Shown here: positions 1-10,486 of the stretch, in pieces
How positions within the stretch are numbered: the first letter of the stretch is position 1
How the letters are laid out: every line of letters starts with the position of its first letter
Origin: Anticarsia gemmatalis
Lineage: Eukaryota > Arthropoda > Insecta > Lepidoptera > Erebidae
Direction: 5' to 3'
Assembly (NCBI RefSeq): GCF_050436995.1
Contig: NC_134775.1
Span: 1,217,124-1,281,123 of the forward strand
DNA: 64,000 bases
The notes under the pieces: generated by a model
What the model saw: the letters and a program-made list of their open reading frames with translations, nothing else
What the model was told of the DNA's origin: nothing
Database searches by the model: none
Position numbers and translations under genes: made by a program

Positions 1-62
1 TTTCTTTTCCTCCGCTTACTAATATGCTTAAATTCGGCGGGTGATCCTCCCTGATCTGAGGC
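1..62 (-). rRNA. 28S rRNA, 5' end only
   Basis: The first bases are the reverse complement of the conserved 5' start of large-subunit rRNA, including the site of the universal ITS4 primer (TCCTCCGCTTA). The gene runs leftward out of the window, so only about 60 bases are present. The exact processing site against ITS2 is estimated. Confidence 0.93.
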
Positions 63-552
63 CAACGATAAAAAAATGAGGCAGACGCGATATCCGTCAG
101 CGTTACGACGACGCAACCGTCCCGGAGGAACGACGACGGCGTCGATGCGCTCTTCGGACGTCGAGTCCGCCTACTGTGTGTATTGCGCGAAGATCGCGAC
201 GATATTAAATCACTCACGACACATAACACGGTGCGTGCGTACACACACGCTCAACCCTCTCTATACATACACCGCCATGCGGCAAAAGTATTTCGAAGAG
301 TCGAGCGCGCCGCTAGCGTATATGTGCGCGATATGATATTTCGCATATCATGCACTGTCCGCAGGCGGCACACCGCCGGTCGTTCGACAACGTTTGTGTA
401 AACGTCGTCGCATGATCATCATCACAATCGACACGTGTGTGGTTCATCGTTGATATTTAAACGGACATTGGGACGAGGACTATTAGTCGACGTCACAATG
501 AACCGTCATGTGCGCCCCCGTAAGGGCGCAATGTGGCATTTGTATTTTATAC
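63..552 (-). other. Internal transcribed spacer 2 (ITS2)
   Basis: Non-conserved, CpG-rich spacer of about 490 bp between the 5.8S and 28S genes. It is removed during rRNA maturation. Short open frames on both strands are chance products of base composition. Confidence 0.9.
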
Positions 553-712
553 AGCCGGCCCTCAGACAGGAGTGGTCCTGGATGTGTCTCCACGGACCGC
601 AATGTGCGTTCGAAATGTCGATGTTCAAATGTGTCCTGCAGTTCACACTATGACGCGCAGTTAACTGCGTTCTTCATCGACCCGCGAGCCAAGTGATCCA
701 CCGTCCAGGGTA
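553..712 (-). rRNA. 5.8S rRNA
   Basis: The reverse strand carries the conserved 5.8S core: the start ACCCTGGACGGTGGATCAC near 711, the GATGAAGAACGCAG block, and the AACATCGACATTTCGAACG block. Length is about 160 nt, normal for an insect. No 2S split of the dipteran type is seen. The ends are estimated to within a few bases. Confidence 0.95.
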
Positions 713-1161
713 ATAGTTTTTACACCATTACCGCATGGATAATATTGTGTGTGTTAAATGTTACAAGTTACAAATGTTACATACATATATTATGTATATT
801 ATGTTTGTGGTATAACGATACACGACACGCGATACAAGCGCGCCTACCGCAACAATGACGCTCTCGCGTGTTCTCGTTATGTGCGTTCGATTGACGAGCG
901 CTCTCGTCGAGGTATCAACTCGTGGTAGCGGATTTGTATACCAGTCTACGTTGAAGTTACGACGAGCGCGACGCGAGATACGTTCGTCGGGTGGCGGCGC
1001 GAGATGCGCCACCCACCGTCGAACAGAGTCTCTTTTTTTTGAGTTTTGGGTGTTTAGGATATATAAATATTATCATCACCATCATCGTCCATCATCGTTC
1101 ATCGTGTGTGTGTGTGCACAACGACAACAAAAACAGCGCGACGACAACAACGACAACACGT
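713..1161 (-). other. Internal transcribed spacer 1 (ITS1)
   Basis: About 450 bp between 18S and 5.8S, with microsatellite-like stretches (ACA and CATCAT runs around 1070-1160). It has no conserved coding signal. Confidence 0.9.
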
Positions 1162-1183
1162 TAATGATCCTTCCGCAGGTTCC

Positions 1184-1219
<36 letters not shown>

Positions 1220-1303
1220 AATGATCAAGTTTGGTCAACTTCCCAGCAACGCCGACGGCCGTGAAGCCACCGCGTGTCGGTCCGAAGACCTCACTAAATC
1301 ATT

Positions 1304-1349
<46 letters not shown>

Positions 1350-1817
1350 ATCAACGCGAGCTTATGACTCGCGCTTACTAGGAATTCCTCGTTTATGGGG
1401 GATAATTGCAAACCCCAATCCCCAGCACGAAGGAGTTTCAGCGGGTTGCCCGGGCCTCTAGGCCAGGGAGAACATGCTGATTCCTTCAGTGTAGCGCGCG
1501 TGCGGCCCAGGACATCTAAGGGCATCACAGACCTGTTATTGCTCAATCTCGTGCGGCTCGAAGCCGCCGGTCCCTCTAAGAAGAATTTTAATACGTCGCC
1601 AGTGAGTTGCGTGACGGAGCCACGCACACCTAAATGACGACGCCTATTTAGCAGGCTAGAGTCTCGTTCGTTACCGGAATTAACCAGACAAATCGCTCCA
1701 CCAACTAAGAACGGCCATGCACCACCACCCACCGAATCAAGAAAGAGCTGTTAATCTGTCAATCCTTCCGGTGTCCGGGCCTGGTGAGATTTCCCGTGTT
1801 GAGTCAAATTAAGCCGC

Positions 1818-1866
<49 letters not shown>

Positions 1867-3060
1867 TTTGCAACCATACTCCCCCCGGAGTCCAAAATCT
1901 TTGGTTTCCCGGAAGCTGCCCGCCGAGCCATTGTAGTAACGTCGGCGGATCGCTAGATGACATATTTACGGTTAGAACTAGGGCGGTATCTAATCGCCTT
2001 CGAACCTCTAACTTTCGTTCTTGATTGATGAAAACACCTTTGGCAAATGCTTTCGCTGATGTTCGTCTTGCGACGATCCAAGAATTTCACCTCTAACGTC
2101 GCAATACGAATGCCCCCAGTTATCCCTATTAATCATTACCTCGGAGTTCTGAAAACCAACAAAATAGAACCGAGATCATATTCTATTATTCCATGCACGA
2201 AATATTCAAGCAGCATTTTGAGCCCGCTTTGAGCACTCTAATTTGTTCAAAGTAAAATTGTCGGCCCACCTCGACACTCACCGAAGAGCACCGCGATAGG
2301 ATTTTGATATTGAACCGGCGTATTACCGCCGGCTCACCGACGATATGCTCCGCAGACGTGTCAGTATCACCGCGGATGCGGTGCACCGACAGCGCGGCGC
2401 ACAAATGCAACTACGAGCTTTTTAACCGCAACAATTTTAGTATACGCTATTGGAGCTGGAATTACCGCGGCTGCTGGCACCAGACTTGCCCTCCAATTGT
2501 TCCTCGTTAAAATATTTAAAGTGTACTCATTCCGATTACGAGGCCTCGTAAGAGTCCCGTATCGTTATTTTTCGTCACTACCTCCCCGTGCCGGGAGTGG
2601 GTAATTTGCGCGCCTGCTGCCTTCCTTGGATGTGGTAGCCGTTTCTCAGGCTCCCTCTCCGGAATCGAACCCTGATTCCCCGTTACCCGTGACAACCATG
2701 GTAGTCGCAGAAACTACCATCGAAAGTTGATAAGGCAGACATTTGAAAGATGCGTCGCCGGTACTGGACCATGCGATCGGCAAAAGTTATCCAGATTCAT
2801 CAAAATTAACGACTTCAGACGCGGGGCCCTCCGTCGATTGGTTTTGATCTAATAAAAGCACTCATCCCATCACTGGTCAGAGTTCTGATTGCATGTATTA
2901 GCTCTAGAATTACCACAGTTATCCAAGTAACTGAGTAAGATCTAAGGAACCAAAACTGATATATTGAGCCATTCGCGGTATCGCCTTAATACGGCTTGCA
3001 CTGAGACATGCATGGCTTAATCTTTGAGACAAGCATATAACTACTGGCAGGATCAACCAG
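1162..3060 (-). rRNA. 18S (small subunit) rRNA, full length
   Basis: The gene reads leftward. Its 5' end is the conserved CTGGTTGATCCTGCCAGTAG (reverse complement at 3041-3060). Its 3' end is GGATCATTA (reverse complement beginning at 1162), just after the universal GGTTTCCGTAGGGGAACC block. The length of 1,899 nt is normal for an insect. Conserved segments seen throughout include the complement of GTACACACCGCCCGTCGCTAC near 1315-1335 and the complement of GCCGCGGTAATTCCAGC near 2458-2475. No insertion is apparent. Confidence 0.97.
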
Positions 3061-3570
3061 GGAGCTATCGAATAGAACACGCGCTCGTAGCGCGCACTCC
3101 GTCGATCCCGCGCGTCGACGATCCTAGATCACGCCGACGCGTTACGGGCGAGCTCTGTAAAACGTACACACAACACGCACATGTAAATAAATATATGTAG
3201 TGTTGTGCGCACATAGAGAGTTTGGGGTCGCCGACGGGCGAACGTTTGAAACGGTTGTATCTCAAACACGTCAAACGTCCGCTGCCCGCCTGCATTTTCA
3301 GGACACACTGACGTGGCCCCAATTGGGAACGTTCGTACCGAGACGCGTTCACATTTTATTTAAAAAAACGTTTAACACAATACGGATGTGAAACAATCAC
3401 GATTCCGCCCGGTGTCTATAGAGTAATGCCTCGCTAGATAGAGGTGTAAGTATAATTTTTCTCGGGACCGCTTCGATTCTATACGGACTCGTGCATACAC
3501 AACGGTCCGTCGGCCCACACAGTTAAAGAGATTCATCTATCTCTCTCGTTTTATCCGAGAGAATACGAGA

Positions 3571-3596
3571 GACGACGACGACGACGACGACGACGA
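3571..3596. repeat. (GAC)n microsatellite
   Basis: About nine GAC units in the rDNA external spacer. Confidence 0.9.
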
Positions 3597-3780
3597 TAGT
3601 CGAGTCGTCCTGTCTGTCTGTAACGACGCGACTTTATTACATATATACATAGGTAGCAAAGTCTAGCGTCTCTTTCTCGTACTCTCTATTATCGAACAAA
3701 CGAGAGTGATGATAAATATTTATGACAGAGCGACAACGAATAAGAACGCGTTGTCGCCCTAGCCTGCACAGCGGCGGCGC

Positions 3781-3830
3781 ACGAACGAACGAACGAACGA
3801 ACGAACGAACAAACGAACGAACGAACGAAT
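3781..3830. repeat. (CGAA)n microsatellite
   Basis: About 12 CGAA tetramers with one variant unit (CAAA) in the rDNA spacer. Confidence 0.9.
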
Positions 3831-4427
3831 GCACACTCACGGACGGTACACGAACGAGAGTCGAGAGAGTGTTTTCTTATAGCAAAGATTTTATTCGTCG
3901 CGTCGAAAGCACTCCGCCGCGGTCAAGCACATACATCACTCTCTACTCGTGATAATCGTACAACTACTTCGTGTGTGCACATATGTTGCTGTGTAGAGTA
4001 GAAACACACATGACAACACTAGCACACAGTCCAATTCGTAGACGATTATAACACATAACACATATATATGCACACCTTTTTTTTTTGTTTTCTTTCGGGG
4101 TGCATATATATGTGTTTTTCGTGATGATGCGCGCCCGCCGCCCGTCAACAACACAGAGTCGAGTCGCCGAAGTGAGACACAAACAAACGACGGAGACTGA
4201 CTCTATGTTGTGAAACAGCTCTATCTCGCGCTCGCACTCGCCGCCGATCGTCGTTTGTCGTGAAACAAATGACGATCGCACCGCTGTACACATATGTCAA
4301 ATCGTAGAGTCTGTGTCGTCGGGTTTGCGCGTTTCGCCGTGTGTGTGTACATAATAATATACATATGTGTGTTCGACGAGCAGGATTTTGTTTTTGTCCT
4401 GTCGATGACACAATTACCCAGACCTCC

Positions 4428-4790
4428 GACGTCTCACCCCTCACCCCCCCCAGGCCAAGAGGGGAGGGGGGAGCGGGGGGGGGGGGCTTAATTTGCTGAA
4501 TATAGGAGGGTTTTTTCAGTAGTCGGATCGGCAGGGTATTATTACAGTGATAGCGGGTAGACGGGGAGGGAGAGGGGGAGCAAAGGGGTTCAAGGGGGCG
4601 GTGGGTGATTAAGGGGAGGGGGGGGGGGAGGGTAGAGGTAGTGCTATGGTGCGTCATTGTGTGATCGTATATTGATTGCAGGAGGGGGTGCATGCGAGCA
4701 CCCCCCCCCCTCCCCGGTCTTATCACCCCCCCCCCCTCCCCCTCCCCCGTCGCCGTTCCCCTTCGTACCGCAGTCCCAAAAAAAAAAAAA
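4428..4790. repeat. G-rich then C-rich low-complexity tract
   Basis: From 4428 to about 4640 the plus strand carries many runs of four or more G, including runs of 9-12. From about 4700 to 4750 the same strand carries long C runs, and an A12 run ends near 4790. It lies between the rDNA spacer and the truncated gypsy sequence. No gene is seen. Runs this long are also hard to sequence, so exact lengths should not be trusted. Confidence 0.85.
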
Positions 4791-4842
4791 GGCAAAACAT
4801 TAATTCTGGTTCTGTTCTGATTTTCAGTGACACCGAGAGGGC

Positions 4843-5416
4843 AGAAGGGTGACGCGGCGGCCGAATCAGTGCCTGAATCAGTATGGCCAAATACCATTTC
4901 AAAAGGTGTAAAATTGGTTGTACTGTGAATAGTGTTATTATAGGCCATGACAGCGTACGTCATTACCGATGCTGCATCTTGATCTGTTTTTTCATACTTT
5001 GCTAGTCGGTAAATTTCTATGATTGTCGAGTGGAATCGCTCTACAATAGCCATTGAACTGGGATTATTTGGAGTCCCTACATGCATTTCGATTTTATATA
5101 AATTTAACATTTCTTGTACCAGTTTATTGTTGAATTCTGTACCTGGGTCGCTACTTATTTTTTTCGGCACCCCGTACATGCTAAAATATTTAATTAGTGC
5201 CTTCACTATTTCAGGTGTACTTCTATTTGGTATGTTAAAAGCTTGGGCTAACTTACTGAAAGCATCTATAATAGTTAGGTAGTAATTATTTTCTATGTAT
5301 AACAAATCCATAAAAACTTCCTCAAACGGCATGCATTGTGTTTGGGTAAGTTGTATGGTTGGTTTGATAGGTTTTCTGTCGTATTTCATTTTCCGACATT
5401 GTTCACAAGCGTTCAT
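4843..5416 (-). pseudogene. Integrase fragment of gypsy copy 1
   Basis: Encodes the integrase core of the copy 1 element. It begins with the second half of the zinc finger (CEQCRKMK). Core motifs follow: MDLLYIE and TIIDAFSK around the first Asp, GTEFNN around the second Asp, and the NPSSMAIVERFH block with the third acidic residue. The matching part in the second provirus lies at 36.64-37.19 and 42.86-43.01 kb. After the FGHTDS motif the two copies stop matching, and the frame runs on by chance into low-complexity rDNA spacer as far as 4145. About ten residues of the zinc finger are missing at the right edge, where two non-LTR elements intervene. Confidence 0.85.
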
Positions 5417-5800
5417 TCATTCATTCATTTTATTCATTCATTTATTGATAAAAATATAAGTTTACAGTTTATCACCAAATCACTTATATCTATACTAATT
5501 GTACAAAAGGTTAGGCTAGAAATCTTATTAAGTATCTAAACAAAAAAAAACATTGTAGATAAAATTCTATTCAACAAATACATACTATACATAATAACAT
5601 TATCACTTTTATCTCTTGAACATGTTCAAATAATTAGAAATATTATTTAAAGTATCATGTATGGAGTCAAAAAATATATCAGCATCCGGATTGTGTGCTA
5701 TAAATTTGTTGAGCAGTAAAATGCGTAAAGCGTTAATGATAGCTGATATTGTTTGCTTCATATGGTAGGTGTCAAAATAAGTGGACACAAAAAATCACTC
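5412..5800 (-). mobile_element. 3' remnant of a minus-strand non-LTR element
   Basis: At 5412-5452 the minus strand has an (AATG)n-type tail of the kind found at non-LTR retrotransposon 3' ends. An AT-rich leader-like stretch and the short coding remnant at 5609-5797 lie upstream of it on the same strand. The family is not recognised. It abuts the plus-strand non-LTR element that follows, so the junction near 5800 is approximate. Confidence 0.5.
5609..5797 (-). pseudogene. Short unrecognised C-terminal coding remnant
   Basis: An open frame of about 60 codons on the minus strand, ending in TAA at 5611-5609. It has an internal ATG at 5761 and is closed upstream by an in-frame TGA. The peptide is hydrophobic and helical in appearance and ends NYLNMFKR. 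It sits just upstream (minus sense) of the (AATG)n tail, so it is probably the C-terminus of that element's last ORF. I do not recognise the family. It could also be a chance frame in AT-rich DNA. Confidence 0.35.
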
Positions 5801-5986
5801 CCCCTAATTTAATTTTTATTTAATGAATTTTATAGTTTATTTTTAATTTTATTTGCATAATATTATAATAGTAATACATACAATTATTGGTGCATAGTAT
5901 ATGTAGTGATATTGTATCATTATACACCACCTGCCAGCTGAACACAAAACTTGAAAGTTGCAAGTCACTGTCACAAGCTACACAAA

Positions 5987-6730
5987 ATGTCTCAGCTAAG
6001 TGAGATCCAGCAGACCCAGTCGAAGCTTGAGGAGACATTCAATAAACGGATGGCTGATCTAGAGGCTCAGCTGCAATCAGGCGCTGCGAAGGACACGGTG
6101 GCAAAGGTGGCTGAGGAGTTCCGGACATTCCGTGAGCTAATTTTTGGTGTACTCAGCTTGCTCCGGCAACAGGTTGCGGAATGTGCACGGTGTATGGACT
6201 CCATGGAGACAAGGCATCGCAGGAAGGACCTCCTCTTCCTCGGGGTTCCGGAGGCAGATAACATGGATGCCCAAAGTATGGCCTCCAGCATTCTCCGGGA
6301 CAAGTTGGGCTTGACCACAATCACAGCGGCTTCCATCAGGGTCTGTCACAGGCTAGGCGCCCCTGGAGGTAAGCACCACCGACCAATTCTCGTGCGTTTC
6401 TCGGATGCAGAGGTCCGGTCATCTGTCTGGCGAGCTAAGGCGAAACTGCGGGGGACGTCTATATCGGTGAGGGAATTTCTGACGAGGACCCGCCAAATGA
6501 TATTTGCTAAGGCTCGGCAGCATTTCGGTATGAAGGACTGCTGGACCCAAGACGGCACCATCATCGTCAAAACGTCTGATCGAAGCCGTCATAAGATTGT
6601 CACCATGGACGAGCTGAACACTCTTACTACCCAGCATCCAAAGGTGGGCACTGCAATCTCTTCCCGACCGAAGCACGGAGCGGTGAACGCGGCATCATCT
6701 GCGGCGAGTTCTAAACCGCGTAAGACCTAA
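5987..6730 (+). CDS. ORF1 protein of non-LTR element (coiled-coil, RRM-like)
   Basis: 247 codons from the ATG at 5987; an upstream non-ATG extension to 5951 is open but not needed. It should be the RNA-binding nucleic acid chaperone that packages the element's RNA in the cytoplasm. Residues 1-75 are rich in E, K, Q and L with heptad-like spacing, suggesting a coiled coil for trimerisation. The following part starts RRKDLLFLGVPE, which resembles the RRM start of L1-type ORF1 proteins, and then a basic C-terminal region. No CCHC knuckle is present. The frame is undamaged. It is separated from ORF2 by about 470 bp of AT-rich DNA. Identification rests on layout and motif resemblance. Confidence 0.75.
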   Translation: MSQLSEIQQTQSKLEETFNKRMADLEAQLQSGAAKDTVAKVAEEFRTFRELIFGVLSLLRQQVAECARCMDSMETRHRRKDLLFLGVPEADNMDAQSMASSILRDKLGLTTITAASIRVCHRLGAPGGKHHRPILVRFSDAEVRSSVWRAKAKLRGTSISVREFLTRTRQMIFAKARQHFGMKDCWTQDGTIIVKTSDRSRHKIVTMDELNTLTTQHPKVGTAISSRPKHGAVNAASSAASSKPRKT

Positions 6731-7198
6731 GTGTAGGTCCTTGATCATATATTATTGTGACGCCGTTAGGATATTTCGTAACTGCATTATTCATTCACGG
6801 TTTGGTTATTCGCGACAACATGTCTGTGTTCTTTGCTTTATTTGCCGATCACCCTCTTATGTTATTTTTTTATGCTTAAATGTAATTTGCACACTCACTG
6901 GATCGCAGTGTTGTCAAATGACAAACTGACAAGTGACAGATGACAAGTGACTTTGACAGTTACGTTCGGTAACGATCGGTGTTGCAGTACGTATGTTTAC
7001 ACTTACAGTTTTTATTTTATTTAATTTTCTGTACTGTACTTCTCACTTCATTTTTTTTTTCCTTTATTGTGTGTGTTAGCTGGCGGGTGGTGCAGAGATG
7101 TTATTTGCACCGTTTAATACTCTTCTTATATTTTATTTTTTGTGATATCTATTTATTATAATATATATATATATATATACATTTTTTTTTGTTATATT

Positions 7199-10156
7199 AT
7201 GTACAGCGACGATGATGCCTCTTTCGCATCAGCTGAAGACTTTACCTCTTCACCAAACGAGAGCTTTTGTTCCACAGGGGGTACGCTCGGTGATTTTCTA
7301 CGGCAAACTTTTGAAAGCTCAAATAAAAATCTTTTTAACGTCTGTCACGTAAATGCACAGAGCGTTCCAAGCCATTTCACTGACCTGCAAGAAGCTTTTG
7401 CTGATGCTGACGTTCATGCCATCCTGATTTCAGAGACTTGGCTCAAACCTCACTTATCTTCTTCTTCATACTCTCTCTCTGGTTACTCTCTAATACGTAA
7501 CGACCGCATAGATAAGAGAGGTGGTGGCGTCGCTATCTATCTTAGAAGTGACTTACCCTACCACATTCTTATTTCTTCTTCTCCCAATTACTCTGCATCC
7601 GCCGAATTCCTTTTTCTCGAGGTTTGTGTCAAAGGAGCCAAAGTCCTTCTCGGCGTTGTATATTGTCCCCCTTCCATCGACTATTTCTCCAGCATCGAGT
7701 CGGTGCTGGAATCTACGGGGTCTAGTTACTCACATCAAATCATCATGGGCGATTTCAATACTGATCTCCGTTCTCCTCGCTCACCACGCTCCTGTAAACT
7801 CCTTGAGATCGTCGAGTCCTCCAGCCTTCACGTTCTACCCCTACATGCCACTCACCACAACACTGAAGGTGAAGATACCTGGCTGGACTTAATCCTTACT
7901 TCTGCTCCCTCCCTTGTCTCATCCTCAGGCCAATACCCAGCTCCTGGTTTCTCTCACCACGACCTAATCTTCATGTCCTACGCCCTAAAGCCCCCCAAAT
8001 CCCGTCCAAAGGTTCTGTACAGGCGTTGTTTCGGGCGTATGAATGTGGACAAATTAGGTACGGACGCTGCTAACCTCAACTGGGAGCAGCTAACAACAGC
8101 TTCGAGCATTGACGACAAAATTGATATATTCAATAAAGCTGTTGTTAGGCTGTTTGATGTCCACGCGCCGGTTAGGAAGGTTAGGCTTAAACGTCCTCCT
8201 GCGCCCTGGATGTCAGAAGGCGTTCGAATGGCTATGAGGCGAAGAAATAGGGCCTTTGCCAAGTTTCGTAGAGATCGGTGTGACGAAAATTGGCACCAGT
8301 TTAGGGTTGCAAGGAATCGATGCAATCAGATGGTACGTAACGCTAAACGCCGACATTTTCTAAATAATCTTTCCTCTTCTTCCCCGGCCGATATCTGGAG
8401 GTTTCTCGGGACCCTCGGTATTGGCAAACATCAGAGCAATAACGTACAGTGCACGGTTGGATTGGACGATATAAATCGTCACTTTACGTCCACCACAGTG
8501 ATGGATCACCAAACCAAGACCGATACTGTCCAATCCATACTGGAATTACCCCGACCTAATATTGAATCCTTCTCCTTTTCGCCAGTAACTCCGGAAGATG
8601 TTAAGAAGATAATCCACTCTATTAAATCTAATGCAGTAGGCGCCGATGACGTCAGTCGACGCATGATCGTCTCTGTGTTGGATCACCTGCTTCCCGCCAT
8701 ATCTCACATCATAAATTTCTCCCTTACCTCTGGTTCCTTTCCTTCCTTGTGGCGCAAAGCCTACATTATCCCATTGCCTAAAATCCCAAATCCGTCACTT
8801 CCAGCTCACTTCCGTCCCATTTCCATTCTACCTTTTCTCTCCAAAGTGCTGGAGGCCTGTGTACACCAACAGTTAACACAGTTTGTGTTAAATAACAATT
8901 TACTTAGCCCGCTCCAATCCGGATTCAGACCAGGCCACAGCACTACGTCGGCACTCCTTAAGGTGACTGGCGATATTAGGGCGGGGATGGAAGATACTAA
9001 AGTCACTGTTTTGGCTTTGGTAGACTTCTCGAATGCCTTCAATACCGTCAGTCATGATATCCTTCTCTCTATCCTCTCCCATCTTAACATATCTTCCGGT
9101 GCGCTGAATTGGTTTTCCTCATATCTTCAAGGGCGCCAGCAATCGGTTCACCTCGGTGAATCTTCATCGAGCTGGCGTGGACTGGATTCTGGCGTCCCAC
9201 AAGGCGGCATTCTTTCTCCCTTATTATTTTCAATATTCATCAATCTAGTAACCCAAAATCTTCGAGGATCGTATCATCTGTATGCTGATGACTTGCAACT
9301 TTATTCGCAAGGGTCCGTGGACTCTATATCGACAGCAGTAGACGTCGTGAATAGCGACCTCGAACACATTAGGTGCTGGTCTGAGAAGTTTGGCTTGGCT
9401 GTTAACCCTGCCAAATGTCAGGCTATAGTGGTAGGCAGTCACCGCAATATTAGCAGATTAGGTAATGTTGATGTACCACCTATAGTCTTTAACGGCCGGA
9501 CTATTAAAACGACGTCTTCAGTAAGAGATTTAGGTCTTCATGTTGATTCAACGTTGAGCTGGAAAGTCCAAACAGCCAATGTTTGCCGTAGAGTGACTAG
9601 CACACTGCGAGCTCTATATCGCCTCAAGAACTTTCTGCCATCCAGGACCAAAACCATGCTTGTGCAGACCTTAATATTCCCTCTGATCGACTATGGTGAT
9701 GTGTGTTACTTTGACCTGAATGCAGATCTTCTCAACAAACTTGACCGTCTTCTTAACAACTGCATTCGATTTATCTTCAATTTACGCAAGTATGATCATG
9801 TATCTACTTATCGCTCTCAACTTAGGTGGCTACCAATCCGTGAGCGCCGTAATTTACGTGCACTCACGACTCTCTTCTCTTTTCTTACTTCCCCTACTCC
9901 CCCAGCCTACCTAACTCCCTACTTTCAATACTTGTGTGATAACCACAATCGTAATCTCCGCTCCTCAAGCAATCTTATTCTTCTCTGTCCCTCTCACACT
10001 TCTGGGTTTGTCAATTCCTCGTTCCCTGTTCAATCAGTCCTGTTATGGAATGCGCTCCCTCTTGAAATCAGGATGTCCACTAACCGTCTTACGTTCAAGA
10101 GCAAAGTAAAAGATCTATTGTTGAACAAAGTTGCTGAATCGTCACAATTATCATAG
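7199..10156 (+). CDS. ORF2 protein: AP endonuclease and reverse transcriptase
   Basis: 985 codons from the ATG at 7199, chosen over an in-frame alternative at 7142 whose extra residues derive from an (AT)n run. Residues about 40-270 form an APE-type endonuclease: HVNAQS near the start, ISETWL, RGGGVAIY, and MGDFNTDL near residue 184. The central part is a reverse transcriptase, with FRPISILPFLSKVLE, SGFRPGHST, ALVDFSNAFNTV, SGVPQGGILSPLLF and the catalytic LYADDLQLY near residue 695. No RNase H domain is visible. The frame is open throughout, and all catalytic blocks I can recognise are kept. It would nick the target and prime cDNA synthesis from the element RNA. Possibly still competent, which sequence alone cannot prove. 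Confidence 0.9.
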   Translation: MYSDDDASFASAEDFTSSPNESFCSTGGTLGDFLRQTFESSNKNLFNVCHVNAQSVPSHFTDLQEAFADADVHAILISETWLKPHLSSSSYSLSGYSLIRNDRIDKRGGGVAIYLRSDLPYHILISSSPNYSASAEFLFLEVCVKGAKVLLGVVYCPPSIDYFSSIESVLESTGSSYSHQIIMGDFNTDLRSPRSPRSCKLLEIVESSSLHVLPLHATHHNTEGEDTWLDLILTSAPSLVSSSGQYPAPGFSHHDLIFMSYALKPPKSRPKVLYRRCFGRMNVDKLGTDAANLNWEQLTTASSIDDKIDIFNKAVVRLFDVHAPVRKVRLKRPPAPWMSEGVRMAMRRRNRAFAKFRRDRCDENWHQFRVARNRCNQMVRNAKRRHFLNNLSSSSPADIWRFLGTLGIGKHQSNNVQCTVGLDDINRHFTSTTVMDHQTKTDTVQSILELPRPNIESFSFSPVTPEDVKKIIHSIKSNAVGADDVSRRMIVSVLDHLLPAISHIINFSLTSGSFPSLWRKAYIIPLPKIPNPSLPAHFRPISILPFLSKVLEACVHQQLTQFVLNNNLLSPLQSGFRPGHSTTSALLKVTGDIRAGMEDTKVTVLALVDFSNAFNTVSHDILLSILSHLNISSGALNWFSSYLQGRQQSVHLGESSSSWRGLDSGVPQGGILSPLLFSIFINLVTQNLRGSYHLYADDLQLYSQGSVDSISTAVDVVNSDLEHIRCWSEKFGLAVNPAKCQAIVVGSHRNISRLGNVDVPPIVFNGRTIKTTSSVRDLGLHVDSTLSWKVQTANVCRRVTSTLRALYRLKNFLPSRTKTMLVQTLIFPLIDYGDVCYFDLNADLLNKLDRLLNNCIRFIFNLRKYDHVSTYRSQLRWLPIRERRNLRALTTLFSFLTSPTPPAYLTPYFQYLCDNHNRNLRSSSNLILLCPSHTSGFVNSSFPVQSVLLWNALPLEIRMSTNRLTFKSKVKDLLLNKVAESSQLS

Positions 10157-10415
10157 TTTATATGTATTCATATATTTATCTATTATTGTATATATATATA
10201 TTGATTGTATGTTATTTTCATTTATGTAATTAATATGTATGTATATATATTATTTTTTTTATATGTAAGTTTATACTTAATATAATTATTAATTTACACT
10301 CATATTGTCTACACCAATTATTATTTATTTACACACCTTTTCTCATCTCACTCTCCTTCCTCTTTTAAACACCTTCACAACAATCTCTGCATCACCCTAA
10401 GGTAGACTGGCAGAA

Positions 10416-10486
10416 AATGCTCCTAGCATTAAGTCCGCCTTTATACAGCTCTGTATATAAAGTTTAAAATAAATAAATAAATAAAT
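10416..10486 (+). other. 3' stem-loop and (AAAT)n tail of non-LTR element
   Basis: At 10416-10430 there is a perfect short hairpin (AATGCT, three-base loop, AGCATT) followed by AAGTCCGCC. Short 3' hairpins like this are often the site recognised by the element's own RT. The element ends in AAAT repeats at 10470-10486, after which gypsy copy 1 resumes. Confidence 0.65.

Larger units (their letters stand above)
3061..4300 (-). other. rDNA 5' external transcribed spacer / intergenic spacer (start not defined)
   Basis: Lies immediately upstream of 18S on the transcribed strand. It is CpG-rich and full of short simple repeats. Some of it must be 5' ETS, but I cannot place the RNA polymerase I start site from sequence. 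Small open frames here follow from the simple repeats and are not genes. Confidence 0.75.
5800..10486 (+). mobile_element. Non-LTR retrotransposon, CR1/L2-group, two intact ORFs
   Basis: Order on the plus strand: AT-rich leader, ORF1 (5987-6730), about 470 bp inter-ORF stretch, ORF2 (7199-10156), 3' UTR with a stem-loop (10416-10430), and an (AAAT)n tail ending about 10486. It is inserted in the integrase zinc-finger region of gypsy copy 1. The endonuclease-RT architecture, the coiled-coil/RRM-like ORF1 and the tail suggest the CR1/L2/Kiri group; the exact clade is unproven. The 5' boundary is uncertain. Confidence 0.85.

Noticed and set aside
76..1732. Open frames of 60-165 codons in and beside the rRNA genes
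   Set aside because: They overlap conserved 5.8S/18S sequence or ITS and have no protein-like motifs.
1162..3060. R1/R2-type insertion in rDNA
   Set aside because: The 18S is uninterrupted and the 28S insertion sites lie outside the window.
4145..4840. C-terminal extension of the integrase frame as a gene
   Set aside because: It is low-complexity rDNA spacer; only composition keeps the frame open.
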